Positions 43,029 to 50,709 are shown, counted from the first letter of the stretch. The stretch is 64,000 nucleotides of DNA from Clostridia bacterium (GCA_900764105.1 CAAFMS010000028.1:1-64000), one strand, 5' to 3'. Notes: generated from the letters alone by a model not told the origin. Numbers and translations: made by a program.

Positions 43029-43045
43029 AATTTAATACTTACCTC

Positions 43046-44431
43046 TTATCTTATACAAAGGCTTTCGACCATAACGCAACGCCTCGATTTCGTGAACGTG
43101 TGAGCCGCCGTAAGTCCTTCGCCCGTTCTGCTCGCTATCGTGAAGGTGCAATATCCTTCGCCGCCGAAGCCGAGCGCAGCGTAAGACGGTCCGTTCTTGA
43201 CGAGTATCGCCGTATCTATCGCTTTCGCGTATTCCGTTATGTGGTCTACGTTTTTCGAATGTATGTGAGCCGAGTGTCTGTTTCCGTGTTCGAGCCATAC
43301 CGCTTTATCGACCGCGTCTTTAAAGTCTTTCGCTCTTACCACTCCGAGTATGGGCATCATAAGTTCGGTTGCGATGAGCGGATGCTCTTTTTCACCCTCG
43401 AAAGTAATGCACCTTATCGTGTCGGGAACGTCCACGCCGACCATTTTAAGCAACGCTTTCGCGCTTCTTCCGACGCATTTTCTGTTAAGTCCCTTAGGCG
43501 TGAGAACTGTCGCTACGAGTTTGTCCTGTACTTCTTTGGAAGCGAGGTAACAACCCTGTTCTTCGACCATATAACGCATAAGTTCGTCGCATACGCTGTC
43601 TACCGCAACGATTTCCTTTTCCGCTATGCACGGAAGGTTGTTGTCGAAAGTGCAGCCGTTTACTATATCTTCCGCCGCCTTTCTTACGTCCGCGGTCTCG
43701 TCTACAAGCGCCGGAGGATTTCCCGCGCCCGCGCCGATTCCTCTCTTACCCGAAGAAAGTACAGCCGTAACTACGCCCGGACCTCCCGTCGCTACGAGAA
43801 GTTGAATATCCTTGTGGTGCATCATAATCGCGCTCGAATCGAGAGTCGGGTGACGGAGCGAACAACAAATATTCACGGGTCCGCCCGCTTCGACGCACGC
43901 TTTGTTAATCATGCTGACTGCGTAGTTGGAAGTTTTTATGGCTGCCGGATGGGGATTGAATACTACCGTGTTGCCTGCGGCGAACATTCCTATCGTGTTA
44001 CAGATAATCGTTTCGCTGGGGTTAGTACACGGCGTAATCGCGCCGATAACTCCGAAAGGTCCCATTTCTATAAGGGTAAGACCTTTGTCTCCCGACCACG
44101 CGGTCGTCTTGATGTCTTCCGTTCCGGGGGTCATTTCGGCAGTTAGTCTGTGTTTTAAAATTTTATGACCGACGTTGCCCATTCCCGTTTCTTCGACGCC
44201 CATCGTGGCGAGAATTTCGGCGTTCTCTATCGTTGCTTTTCTTATGTTGGAGATAACCTTTTCCCTTGCGTCGAGGGGCATTCTCTTAACTATCGCCTGA
44301 GCCGCTTTCGCCGCCGCTATGGCTTCGTTCATATCGTCGAATATGCCCATCGTCGATTCGGGTTTTTCAAGTTGAAGTTTCGCGACTACCTCTTTTACGA
44401 TTGCCGAAACTTCTTTATCGCTTAAATTCAT
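43046..44431 (-). CDS. CoA-acylating aldehyde dehydrogenase, PduP/EutE-like
   Basis: A 461-residue enzyme that oxidises an aldehyde with NAD+ and CoA to acyl-CoA. Family signs are ITPCTNPSETIICN, ATGGPGVV, GAGNPPALVDE and the catalytic-Cys segment FDNNLPCIAEKE. The first 18 residues (SDKEVSAIVKEVVAKLQLEK) are an encapsulation helix, followed by a short linker. GGGAG precedes the start. With PduL and the alcohol dehydrogenase it completes aldehyde dismutation. Lactaldehyde, acetaldehyde or propionaldehyde cannot be told apart from sequence. Confidence 0.94.
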   Translation of the reverse strand: MNLSDKEVSAIVKEVVAKLQLEKPESTMGIFDDMNEAIAAAKAAQAIVKRMPLDAREKVISNIRKATIENAEILATMGVEETGMGNVGHKILKHRLTAEMTPGTEDIKTTAWSGDKGLTLIEMGPFGVIGAITPCTNPSETIICNTIGMFAAGNTVVFNPHPAAIKTSNYAVSMINKACVEAGGPVNICCSLRHPTLDSSAIMMHHKDIQLLVATGGPGVVTAVLSSGKRGIGAGAGNPPALVDETADVRKAAEDIVNGCTFDNNLPCIAEKEIVAVDSVCDELMRYMVEEQGCYLASKEVQDKLVATVLTPKGLNRKCVGRSAKALLKMVGVDVPDTIRCITFEGEKEHPLIATELMMPILGVVRAKDFKDAVDKAVWLEHGNRHSAHIHSKNVDHITEYAKAIDTAILVKNGPSYAALGFGGEGYCTFTIASRTGEGLTAAHTFTKSRRCVMVESLCIR

Positions 44432-44467
44432 TATATATTCTCCCGTTTTATTTCGGCGAATCGCGAA

Positions 44468-45280
44468 TTATTTGTTAAGCCCTAACTGCTCTAAAACCTT
44501 CTTGGTGATTTCCGCTACGGTAGCCTCGTCGGTATTCGTCGTTCCGCAGGATCCTACGCCGCAAGACTCGCAGTTATGACAACTGAACTCGCCTTTCTTA
44601 TTGTTGAGGCAGATGTTCGCAGGGTGTTTACCTTTAAGTCCGAACTGACGGCGAATCTCGTAAAGACGAGCGACCTGCTCTTTGGAAAGTTCCTTCGGTC
44701 CGCCTAAAAGCCTCGAATTGAAGAGGAGTTTCGCGTAGAATTCTACCGATTCCATCTTGTGATAAGCGTTTAAGAGGCTGTCCGAATAAGTGAGCGCGCC
44801 GTGGTTCGCAAGAAGTACCGCGTCGAAATACTGAAGGTATTTGGAAACGGCGTCGGGAATTTCTTCCGTCGAAGGAGTGCCGTACTCGGCGATGGGAACG
44901 CAACCGAGAGCGATTACCGCTTCGGGCATTATCGGCTGAGTAAGGGGAATACCCGCGATAGCGAACGAAGTCGCGTAGATGGGGTGAGCGTGAACTACCG
45001 ATTTAACGTCGGGTCTTTCCTTGTACACTCTCATGTGCATCTTGATTTCGGACGAAGGTTTGAATCCGTCGTTAGCCTGCAAAACTTTGCCGTTTTCATC
45101 GACTTTGCAGATATACTCGGGGGTCATGAAGCCCTTCGATACGCCCGTCGGGGTGCAAAGGAACTCGTGATCGTTGAGTTTAACGGAAATGTTTCCGTCG
45201 TTCGCGGCGACCATGCCCTGATTGTAGATTCTCTTGCCGATGTCGCAGATTTGCTTTTTGATTTCAAATTCGTTAATCAT
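44468..45280 (-). CDS. Class II (fuculose-phosphate-type) aldolase with C-terminal targeting helix
   Basis: A 270-residue zinc aldolase. Metal ligands lie in VVHAHPIYA and LANHGALTY, and NDGNISVKL with TPTGVSKGF forms the phosphate site of the FucA/AraD family. The core ends near residue 215. Then come a Cys-rich linker (CHNCESCGVGSCG, after an extra Cys) and a last helix, ATVAEITKKVLEQLGLNK, resembling the N-terminal encapsulation peptides of the neighbouring enzymes. It would cleave a ketose 1-phosphate such as fuculose-, rhamnulose- or 5-deoxyribulose-1-phosphate to DHAP and an aldehyde. It is the only aldehyde-generating enzyme in the operon. Confidence 0.92.
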   Translation of the reverse strand: MINEFEIKKQICDIGKRIYNQGMVAANDGNISVKLNDHEFLCTPTGVSKGFMTPEYICKVDENGKVLQANDGFKPSSEIKMHMRVYKERPDVKSVVHAHPIYATSFAIAGIPLTQPIMPEAVIALGCVPIAEYGTPSTEEIPDAVSKYLQYFDAVLLANHGALTYSDSLLNAYHKMESVEFYAKLLFNSRLLGGPKELSKEQVARLYEIRRQFGLKGKHPANICLNNKKGEFSCHNCESCGVGSCGTTNTDEATVAEITKKVLEQLGLNK

Positions 45281-45313
45281 ATCTCTCTCCTTTGATTTTG
45301 ATATGTAATTTCT

Positions 45314-45838
45314 TTATTTGTTATTTATTTTCCGCTTTCGCGGGTTAGCCGTTTTTACGGACTTTTGGGATTTTTCGGTCTTTTCGGATTTTTCGGTTTC
45401 TTCCGACTCGTCCCAACCTAAGTAGGTAATGAGTTTGTCAAGACCTTCCCTTGTCACCGAGTCCACGAAGAACACCTTTTCGCAGCCCGCAATTCTGAGC
45501 CACTCCGCAGCGAGTTCGGGGTTTGCGTCTTTCGCGTTTATCTGAGTTACTATCCCGACAACCTCTCTCGTCGCCGTCGCGGTGGACGCGGGCGAATAAA
45601 GCGAGAACGGTTCGTTAGCCGCAAGCACGAAGCCTATCACCTGCACCTCGTAGGAATACAGGGCGAGAGCAAAACCGAATTGCTTGTCCTCTATATATTC
45701 TCCGGGAGGGTCGATTATATACTCGCTGTAATTGACGTACTGCGTTTTATGATACTCTATATCTTCGCCGTACAGGGCTTGCGTAAGGGTCGTTTTCCCC
45801 GCGCCGCTTCGCCCCATAAACATTATTTTGCGTTTCAT
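45314..45838 (-). CDS. PduV/EutP-family small GTPase-like protein
   Basis: A 174-residue P-loop protein. The P-loop is FMGRSGAGKTTLTQAL, and the switch region YIIDPPGEYIED and TQINAKDANPE match EutP/PduV. The C-terminal 25 residues are a Lys/Glu/Ser repeat (EKSEKTEKSQKS) and basic tail. PduV has been linked to compartment movement in the cell. The start at 45838 shares one base with the upstream stop, so it is coupled; a longer open frame upstream is a shadow. Confidence 0.88.
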   Translation of the reverse strand: MKRKIMFMGRSGAGKTTLTQALYGEDIEYHKTQYVNYSEYIIDPPGEYIEDKQFGFALALYSYEVQVIGFVLAANEPFSLYSPASTATATREVVGIVTQINAKDANPELAAEWLRIAGCEKVFFVDSVTREGLDKLITYLGWDESEETEKSEKTEKSQKSVKTANPRKRKINNK

Positions 45839-46215
45839 TACGTCTTGGTCAGATTGCAAACGGTGAATTTCAGAGTTTCGGCGGCGTACTTTAAAACCGC
45901 TTCGATAGATTCCGAAACTTCGGAAACGGTACCGAGAAGAATGAGCGTTCCGCTGAACCTGTCCACAAACCCTATCTCCGCTCCGCTCGATTTTATCGCT
46001 ATATCCGCCATAACTATCGCCGATTCCGCAGGGGTCATACACACGATGCCTATCGCATTCTTTGAATAATCGACTTCGGGGTTAAGACCTAACTTGCGGT
46101 ATAAAATCTGATCGGGATTCGCTATGACGTGGGCGAGCGTAATCTGTTTGCCCGGGACGAGTTCCTGAACGATACGTAATTTTTCGTTGTTTGTCGTCAA
46201 ATCTTTTAAATCCAT
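45838..46215 (-). CDS. PduU/EutS-like permuted BMC-H shell protein
   Basis: A 125-residue shell protein, first gene of the BMC operon. The VPGKQITLAHVIANP segment is the beta-barrel lead of circularly permuted PduU/EutS proteins, and AIGIVCMTPAESAIVMADIAIK with GTLILLGTVSEV follows. Permuted hexamers have a plugged pore. The ATG at 46215 is used because the family begins shortly before this motif; no Shine-Dalgarno site is evident. The leader is about 54 bases. Confidence 0.92.
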   Translation of the reverse strand: MDLKDLTTNNEKLRIVQELVPGKQITLAHVIANPDQILYRKLGLNPEVDYSKNAIGIVCMTPAESAIVMADIAIKSSGAEIGFVDRFSGTLILLGTVSEVSESIEAVLKYAAETLKFTVCNLTKT

Positions 46216-46275
46216 AATATAAATGCGGTTGTCGTAGCCAATGCAACAAAAAGCCACACGCCACGTTACAGACAC

Positions 46276-46304
46276 ATTATAATATACCCGAAAGCAAATG
46301 TCAA
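46276..46304 (-). promoter_or_regulatory. Consensus promoter of the BMC operon
   Basis: TTGACA, a 17-base spacer and TATAAT on the minus strand: a perfect sigma-A consensus. The -35 overlaps one arm of the adjacent inverted repeat, so a bound repressor would block it. Confidence 0.9.
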
Positions 46305-46362
46305 CACAAAACAACAAAATTTTTTAAATTTTTCACAAAAAATGTTGTTTTGTGTTGTTTTG
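46302..46362. promoter_or_regulatory. Putative DeoR operator at the BMC promoter
   Basis: A perfect 15-bp inverted repeat (46302-46316 and 46343-46357). The right half continues as an exact 10-bp tandem repeat, TGTTGTTTTG twice (46343-46362), and the left half carries the same decamer inverted (46307-46316). A further TTTTGTTGTC lies at 46391-46400. The site sits between the divergent BMC and PHP promoters. Confidence 0.7.
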
Positions 46363-46395
46363 CCCCTTTAAAAACGGGAAAGTATGTCAATTTTG

Positions 46396-46424
46396 TTGTC
46401 TTTTAAATTAAAAAGGTGTATAAT
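46396..46424 (+). promoter_or_regulatory. Leaderless promoter of the PHP gene
   Basis: TTGTCT, a 17-base spacer and TATAAT, then exactly 6 bases to ATG. An AGGTG upstream of the -10 would not be in the transcript. Confidence 0.75.
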
Positions 46425-46430
46425 TCAAGT

Positions 46431-47156
46431 ATGAATACCATAATAGATTTTCATACGCACACGATAGCGAGCGGACATCATACGACGGACACCGTAACGA
46501 AAATGGCGGAAGAGGCGAAAAAACGGGGGCTTAGATACCTTTGCGTTACCGACCACGCCCCGAAAATGCCCGGAGCGGCGAGCGTGAATTATTTCAGAAA
46601 TCTGAAATATGCCGACAAAACGCTCTACGGCGTAAAAATATTTTACGGCGCGGAACTGAACGTTTTAAACGCAAGCGGCGAGGTCGATCTTCCCGAGGAC
46701 GTTTTACGCGAACTGGATTTCGCGATAGCGAGTTTACACAAAGACGTAATAAAGCCGCAATCGGAAGAGGTGAATACCTCGGCGTTAATAAACGCGATGA
46801 AAAATCCTTACGTCGATATAATCGGACACCCGACCGACCCGACTTTTAAAGTGAATTTTCACCTTTTGACGGACGCGGCGAAAGAAAACGGCGTTGCGTT
46901 GGAACTTAACTCGGCGGGAATAGACGAAAGCGGATACAGAGAGAAAAACCCCGACGGGGTAAGGGAAATGCTTGAATTATGCAAGCGGAAAGGAGTATAT
47001 ATAACGCTCGGGAGCGACAGTCACGGAAGAGAAAAAATCGGTGATTTTGAGGAAAGCGAGGAAATTTTAAAAGAATTGAATTTTCCCGAAAAACTGATAC
47101 TAAACAAATCGCCCGAAGAATTTTTAGCCCGAGCGAGGCAAAAAAGAAATCGTTAG
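46431..47156 (+). CDS. PHP-domain phosphatase, YcdX-like
   Basis: A 241-residue metal-dependent hydrolase. The PHP motifs are DFHTHT (His8 and His10), VTDHAPKM, GAELNV, DIIGHP and the final SDSHGREKIG, as in YcdX-type trinuclear zinc phosphatases and histidinol phosphatase relatives. It hydrolyses small phosphate esters; the substrate is unknown. It is divergent from the BMC operon across the shared operator region, so it may be co-regulated and could remove a phosphorylated intermediate. The start at 46431 is fixed by the 6-base promoter spacing; an earlier in-frame start at 46416 would lie within the promoter. Confidence 0.85.
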   Translation: MNTIIDFHTHTIASGHHTTDTVTKMAEEAKKRGLRYLCVTDHAPKMPGAASVNYFRNLKYADKTLYGVKIFYGAELNVLNASGEVDLPEDVLRELDFAIASLHKDVIKPQSEEVNTSALINAMKNPYVDIIGHPTDPTFKVNFHLLTDAAKENGVALELNSAGIDESGYREKNPDGVREMLELCKRKGVYITLGSDSHGREKIGDFEESEEILKELNFPEKLILNKSPEEFLARARQKRNR

Positions 47157-47170
47157 CCGATAAAAATGAA

Positions 47171-47217
47171 ACTGCGGCTGAGAGTTGATAAGTCAACGCT
47201 CAGCCGCAGTCTTTTAT
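47171..47217. terminator. Bidirectional terminator of PHP and lipoprotein genes
   Basis: A 17-bp stem with one mismatch (ACTGCGGCTGAGAGTTG/CAACGCTCAGCCGCAGT) and CTTTTATTATT after it on the plus strand. Confidence 0.85.
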
Positions 47218-48101
47218 TATTCTTTAATCCATTTAGCATAGAGTTTTGTTTCCTGATAAAACTCTCTTCCTTGGTCATCATATGTGGTTTGAAGTAAGGT
47301 GTCCGTTTCAAAGTTCCACGCATTTATACAAGTACTTTCCTTATACCAACCTCCAAATATATAACCGTCACGAATTGGTTCATACGGCGTATTTTCTATT
47401 GTCGTGCCATATTCAAAATCATTAATAAAGAAATATCCGCCGTTAGGACAATTTTCATAATTGAACATAAATGCCGTATTCGCAGGTTTTAATATTTTAC
47501 CAGAGTACTCTACATAAACGCAACCACTCGTCTCGACAATACTAAATGCAGAATTTGGAGTAGATTCTGCCGAAATTCTTATGTTTTCATACACAGCATT
47601 AGTAAAATAAACAGTATCGTTCTCATTCAAATAACGCAAGTAATTATGTGTAACGTTCGTTATCAGATTGTCATTCGGCGCAGCAATAGAACAAGTAATA
47701 AACGTAGTAGTCGCTCTTGCATACGGCTCATCCAAATAAGGTCCTTCGTCTAAATTACAGGTATATGGGATATACGCGGTCTTCACTCCTTCCATACTTA
47801 AACCATAGCCACGCAATCCAACTCCTACCGTATGCGCGTAATAAATTTTGCTTACCTCTTTTCCTTTGTGATATGCAGGTATATACAAAACTTCCGGTAA
47901 TTCATCACAAGTACCTACAATCGCATAAGTATCTTTCTTATTGCCTCGATAAAACTGATTATCACCCAAACGGAAAAATTTGAAAGTTCCATCTGTTGAT
48001 GTTTTTATTTCATTTTTACAACCAACAAGATTGAATACACAAGTAACAAACAAAACACCGGCAAATATATACGACATTATTTTTTTTGCAAATCTATTCA
48101 T
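47217..48101 (-). CDS. Lipoprotein with C-terminal InlB B-type repeat
   Basis: A 294-residue secreted lipoprotein. The signal peptide (AKKIMSYIFAGVLFVTCVFN) ends in a lipobox, NLVGC, with Cys28 the probable lipidation site. The C-terminal 60 residues form a Listeria-Bacteroides (Flg_new/InlB B) repeat: PIRDGYIFGGWYKESTC...TKLYAKW. The middle is beta-rich, with YIPAY and YIPYT units like those in leucine-rich-repeat surface proteins but no clear repeat. It is visibly more A+T-rich than neighbouring genes. GAGGTG precedes the ATG. A surface adhesion or glycan-binding role is a guess. Confidence 0.8.
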   Translation of the reverse strand: MNRFAKKIMSYIFAGVLFVTCVFNLVGCKNEIKTSTDGTFKFFRLGDNQFYRGNKKDTYAIVGTCDELPEVLYIPAYHKGKEVSKIYYAHTVGVGLRGYGLSMEGVKTAYIPYTCNLDEGPYLDEPYARATTTFITCSIAAPNDNLITNVTHNYLRYLNENDTVYFTNAVYENIRISAESTPNSAFSIVETSGCVYVEYSGKILKPANTAFMFNYENCPNGGYFFINDFEYGTTIENTPYEPIRDGYIFGGWYKESTCINAWNFETDTLLQTTYDDQGREFYQETKLYAKWIKE

Positions 48102-48217
48102 AATAAATCACCTCTATAAAATTTTAGGAAATCGACATAACAATCCATTGACCTATACCTCCACATAAGTATATTATAAAGTATGAAAAAGAACAATCGT
48201 AAGAATAAACGATATTT

Positions 48218-48634
48218 TTATATCAGTTTCATATATCCTCTGCAATTTTTCGCTATTCCTGCCCATTCGAGCATTGCGGCAAGTACAAACACAGGGTCGA
48301 AAGTCGATTCCCCGTCGCTCGCCCCGTAATACTCCGTCGCAACGGCGTACACTACGGTATCTTCGGTACAATTTCCATAACCTACCTTATCGTATTTTCC
48401 CCGTCCGCAACCTTTTAAAGCCTTGCCGCCGTTTTTCCTGAGGAAGTCTACGATAACGTCGAACACCTCGTAATTCATAACCTGCTTGGGAAGTTTATCG
48501 CATATAAATTCGTTTGGCGATATTCCGCTGACATAGCAGTATTTATCGCCGTTTAAGAGTTTTATCGGAATATCTTCGCCGCAAGAGACCTTTTTCGCCA
48601 TAACAGTTGAAGCTTTTTTGTTAAAATTAAACAT
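48218..48634 (-). CDS. Unknown protein, 138 residues
   Basis: A soluble protein of unrecognised family. The N-terminus FNFNKKASTVMAKKVSCGEDIPIK is followed by VMNYEVFDVIVDFLRKNGGKALKGCGRGKYDKVGYGNCTEDTVVYAVATEYYG. Three glycine-flanked cysteines (GCGRG, GNC, NCRGY) may bind metal. It follows the gene at 48645 by 10 bases, so the two form an operon. GGAG precedes the ATG. No toxin, nuclease or phage motif is obvious. Confidence 0.65.
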   Translation of the reverse strand: MFNFNKKASTVMAKKVSCGEDIPIKLLNGDKYCYVSGISPNEFICDKLPKQVMNYEVFDVIVDFLRKNGGKALKGCGRGKYDKVGYGNCTEDTVVYAVATEYYGASDGESTFDPVFVLAAMLEWAGIAKNCRGYMKLI

Positions 48635-48644
48635 TTCCTTCTCC

Positions 48645-49001
48645 TTATAAATGATATTTTATTTTTACCGTTGTGGAACAACCGCTCGGCGGGGCGGATA
48701 CAACTTCGTCTTTTTCCCCCATACATTCGTACATAGCCCTGCATACTATCGTCGGGCGATTAGTAATGTTCAAGGCTTTTTGAATATCGTTACACAACAA
48801 GACTATTTCTTTTTCGCCGTTTTCTTTCGCTTTGCTCTTTTGACTTTCGATATAATTTTTAGCCATTTGAGTCATTGTAACTTTTCTGTTGCCGGTGAAG
48901 CCGCCGTTTTTCGTTCCGTTCTCGCCAGAAAGAATTTCGACCTTTTCTTCCAACGCTTTAATGCGTTCCAACATTTCCAAAATTATTTTTTCATAATTCA
49001 T
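48645..49001 (-). CDS. Unknown protein with coiled coil, 118 residues
   Basis: The N-terminal 25 residues (YEKIILEMLERIKALEEKVEIL) form a short coiled coil. After a flexible Gly/Asn/Thr linker, a C-terminal helical part (MTQMAKNYIESQKSKAKEN...IVLLCNDIQKALNITNRPTIVCRAMYECM) suggests a winged-helix or similar DNA-binding fold. I do not recognise the family. GGAGGG precedes the ATG. It is first in a two-gene operon with 48218-48634; oligomerisation through the coiled coil is likely. Confidence 0.65.
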   Translation of the reverse strand: MNYEKIILEMLERIKALEEKVEILSGENGTKNGGFTGNRKVTMTQMAKNYIESQKSKAKENGEKEIVLLCNDIQKALNITNRPTIVCRAMYECMGEKDEVVSAPPSGCSTTVKIKYHL

Positions 49002-49418
49002 TTTTTATTCCCTCCACGCTTTTGTTATATCACATCCCCCCTTATTTGTCAACTGATTTAATACATTTTTAATAATTATTTAAGACAATCATAATACAAA
49101 TGAAAAATTTGATTGTTTTGTCTTTTATATCTCAATATGTTTTCGGGACGTCGGGGCGCCGTCCCCTACGATTTATTGAAAAAGAAATCATATCGGTTGA
49201 ATTTTTCGTACGCTTTATCAACAATGGCATATCAATAAAAAACACAAAGATAGTTATAAATTTACTATTTAATTAATTTATTGCTTGTTGTATTGTACGG
49301 CGCCCTTATAAAACTCTAAAAAATGTTTGCATATTTAAAAACAAAACGTCCCGAAATACTCGCAAAAGTAATTAAATCATTAAAAAAGACCTGAAAATTG
49401 TTTTCGGAAATACGAAAA
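49002..49418. other. Intergenic region with one GGGACG repeat
   Basis: A+T-rich and without a gene. One copy of the TCGGGACGTCGGGGCGCC/GTCCCCTACG repeat lies at about 49142-49171. A TGTACGGCGCCC fragment near 49295 and AAAACGTCCCGAAATA near 49345 may be its decayed relatives. Confidence 0.5.
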
Positions 49419-49450
49419 CGAGGCAGTCGCAACTCGTTGCGACTGCCTCG
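49419..49450 (-). terminator. Terminator of rpsF-ssb-rpsR
   Basis: A perfect 15-bp stem, CGAGGCAGTCGCAAC/GTTGCGACTGCCTCG, with a 2-base spacing, followed by TTTTCG on the minus strand, about 100 bases after rpsR. Confidence 0.8.
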
Positions 49451-49552
49451 TACTTTGTAAATTCAATCTTTCTTCTTGCGTAAACCTCGTGATTTTTCGA
49501 TTTTCTATCATTTTACGGATAAAACGGGAAAAATCCGACGCGGCTGTACGGC

Positions 49553-49831
49553 TTATTCTCCCTTGAAGGGAAGAAGAGCGACAAGTCTTGCCCTCTTGAT
49601 CGCGCTTGCAAGAAGTCTCTGATGCTTCGAGCATACGCCGGTCATACGACGGGGTAAAATCTTACCTTTTTCCGTTACGTATTTCTTCAATTTGGCAGTG
49701 TCTTTATAATCAATCGCGGTAGCCTTTTCCAAGCAAAAAGCGCAAACCTTTCTTCTCGGCGCTTTTCTCATAGGCTTCTTCGCAGGCGCGGTAGCGGCAG
49801 GCGTTACGGGCGCGGTGGTTTTTTCTTCCAT
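49553..49831 (-). CDS. rpsR: 30S ribosomal protein S18
   Basis: A 92-residue platform protein of the 30S subunit. It keeps a zinc-type cysteine set, CAFC and CSKH, so it is the C+ form. An Ala/Pro/Thr-rich N-terminal extension of about 20 residues precedes the conserved core (KVCAFCLEK...LKKYVTEKGKILPRRMTGVCSKHQRLL). It is third in the usual rpsF-ssb-rpsR order. rplI, often next, is not in this operon. Confidence 0.97.
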   Translation of the reverse strand: MEEKTTAPVTPAATAPAKKPMRKAPRRKVCAFCLEKATAIDYKDTAKLKKYVTEKGKILPRRMTGVCSKHQRLLASAIKRARLVALLPFKGE

Positions 49832-49885
49832 GTTATTTACTCCTTTTGAAATTCTTTTTCTTCCCGAAAGTTATCGGAAAAACGG

Positions 49886-50299
49886 TCAGAACGGCAACTC
49901 TTCGTCGTCAACCTGTTGGAGCGTCGGTTTGGCGGTCGCCTTCGGCGCAGCGGGTTCATAGTCGGACGAACCGTCGTTCTGGTTTCTGACGGATAAAAAT
50001 TCAACTTCGTTGGCAATAATATCGGTCACTTGTCTCTTGTTTCCGTCCTTATCTTCATAGGAACGGTTCTGCAAACTCGCAACTACCGATACTTTGCTTC
50101 CCTTTTTAAGGTATCTTCCGCAATTCTCTGCCTGAGTTCTCCATACCGTAACGTTGAAAAAGTCGGTCGCGCGTTCGCCGTCGCTGCCAGAATAGGGTCT
50201 GTTGACTGCTATTCCGAGCCTGCAAAAGGGAATACCGCTCGAAGTTTCGCTCATTTCGGGGTCTCTCGTGAGATTGCCTATTAAAAATACTTTATTCAT
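49886..50299 (-). CDS. ssb: Single-stranded DNA-binding protein
   Basis: A 137-residue OB-fold protein: MNKVFLIGNLTRDPEM, then FFNVTVWRTQAENCGRYLKKG and GNKRQVTDIIANEVEFL. The acidic C-terminal tail ends DDEELPF, the docking peptide for replication and repair partners. The linker is short. AAAGGAG precedes the ATG. Its place between rpsF and rpsR is the general Firmicute arrangement for the main SSB. Confidence 0.97.
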   Translation of the reverse strand: MNKVFLIGNLTRDPEMSETSSGIPFCRLGIAVNRPYSGSDGERATDFFNVTVWRTQAENCGRYLKKGSKVSVVASLQNRSYEDKDGNKRQVTDIIANEVEFLSVRNQNDGSSDYEPAAPKATAKPTLQQVDDEELPF

Positions 50300-50347
50300 A
50301 AAATTTTTCTCCTTTAGTAAGATTTTAAACGCTTTTTCAGTTTAAAA

Positions 50348-50629
50348 TCATCTTTTGGTTATCAAACGTCTTAAAACGTGCTCGGTGATGCCGACAACTC
50401 TCTTAACTTCCTGAACGAGATTGCTGTCGCCTTCAAAAGCAACGTATACGTAATAACCGTCAGTTTTGTAGTCGATAGGATAAGCGAGTTTCTTAATGCC
50501 CCACTTGTCCGTCTTTTCGACGACTCCGCCGTTTTTCGTGATGGTAGCGTCGATCTTCTCAATAATTTGATCCTTCGCTTCATCGGAAAGAGCAGATTCC
50601 AAAATGTAAATCATTTCGTATTTGTTCAT
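50348..50629 (-). CDS. rpsF: 30S ribosomal protein S6
   Basis: A 93-residue 30S protein that pairs with S18. The conserved start MNKYEMIYILESALSDE, the WGIKKLAYPIDYKTDGYYVYVAF core and the C-terminal VLRRLITKR are present. The start at 50629 is set by GGGAGG 8 bases upstream; an open frame of 20 more codons upstream is leader. It is the first gene of the operon, behind a perfect consensus promoter. Confidence 0.97.
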   Translation of the reverse strand: MNKYEMIYILESALSDEAKDQIIEKIDATITKNGGVVEKTDKWGIKKLAYPIDYKTDGYYVYVAFEGDSNLVQEVKRVVGITEHVLRRLITKR

Positions 50630-50647
50630 TTTTTTACCTCCCGGACT

Positions 50648-50682
50648 TATTCGGCTTGCGTATATCCCAACGCAAGCAAGGT
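50648..50682 (-). promoter_or_regulatory. rpsF leader hairpin, possible S6:S18 site
   Basis: GCTTGCG and CGCAAGC form a 7-bp stem with a 10-base loop, followed by CCG on the minus strand, between the promoter and rpsF. Known S6:S18 leader motifs use a hairpin with a CCG element, which this resembles. The match is by eye only. Confidence 0.45.
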
Positions 50683-50709
50683 TTGACACTTTTACAATAG
50701 TGCTTGTAT

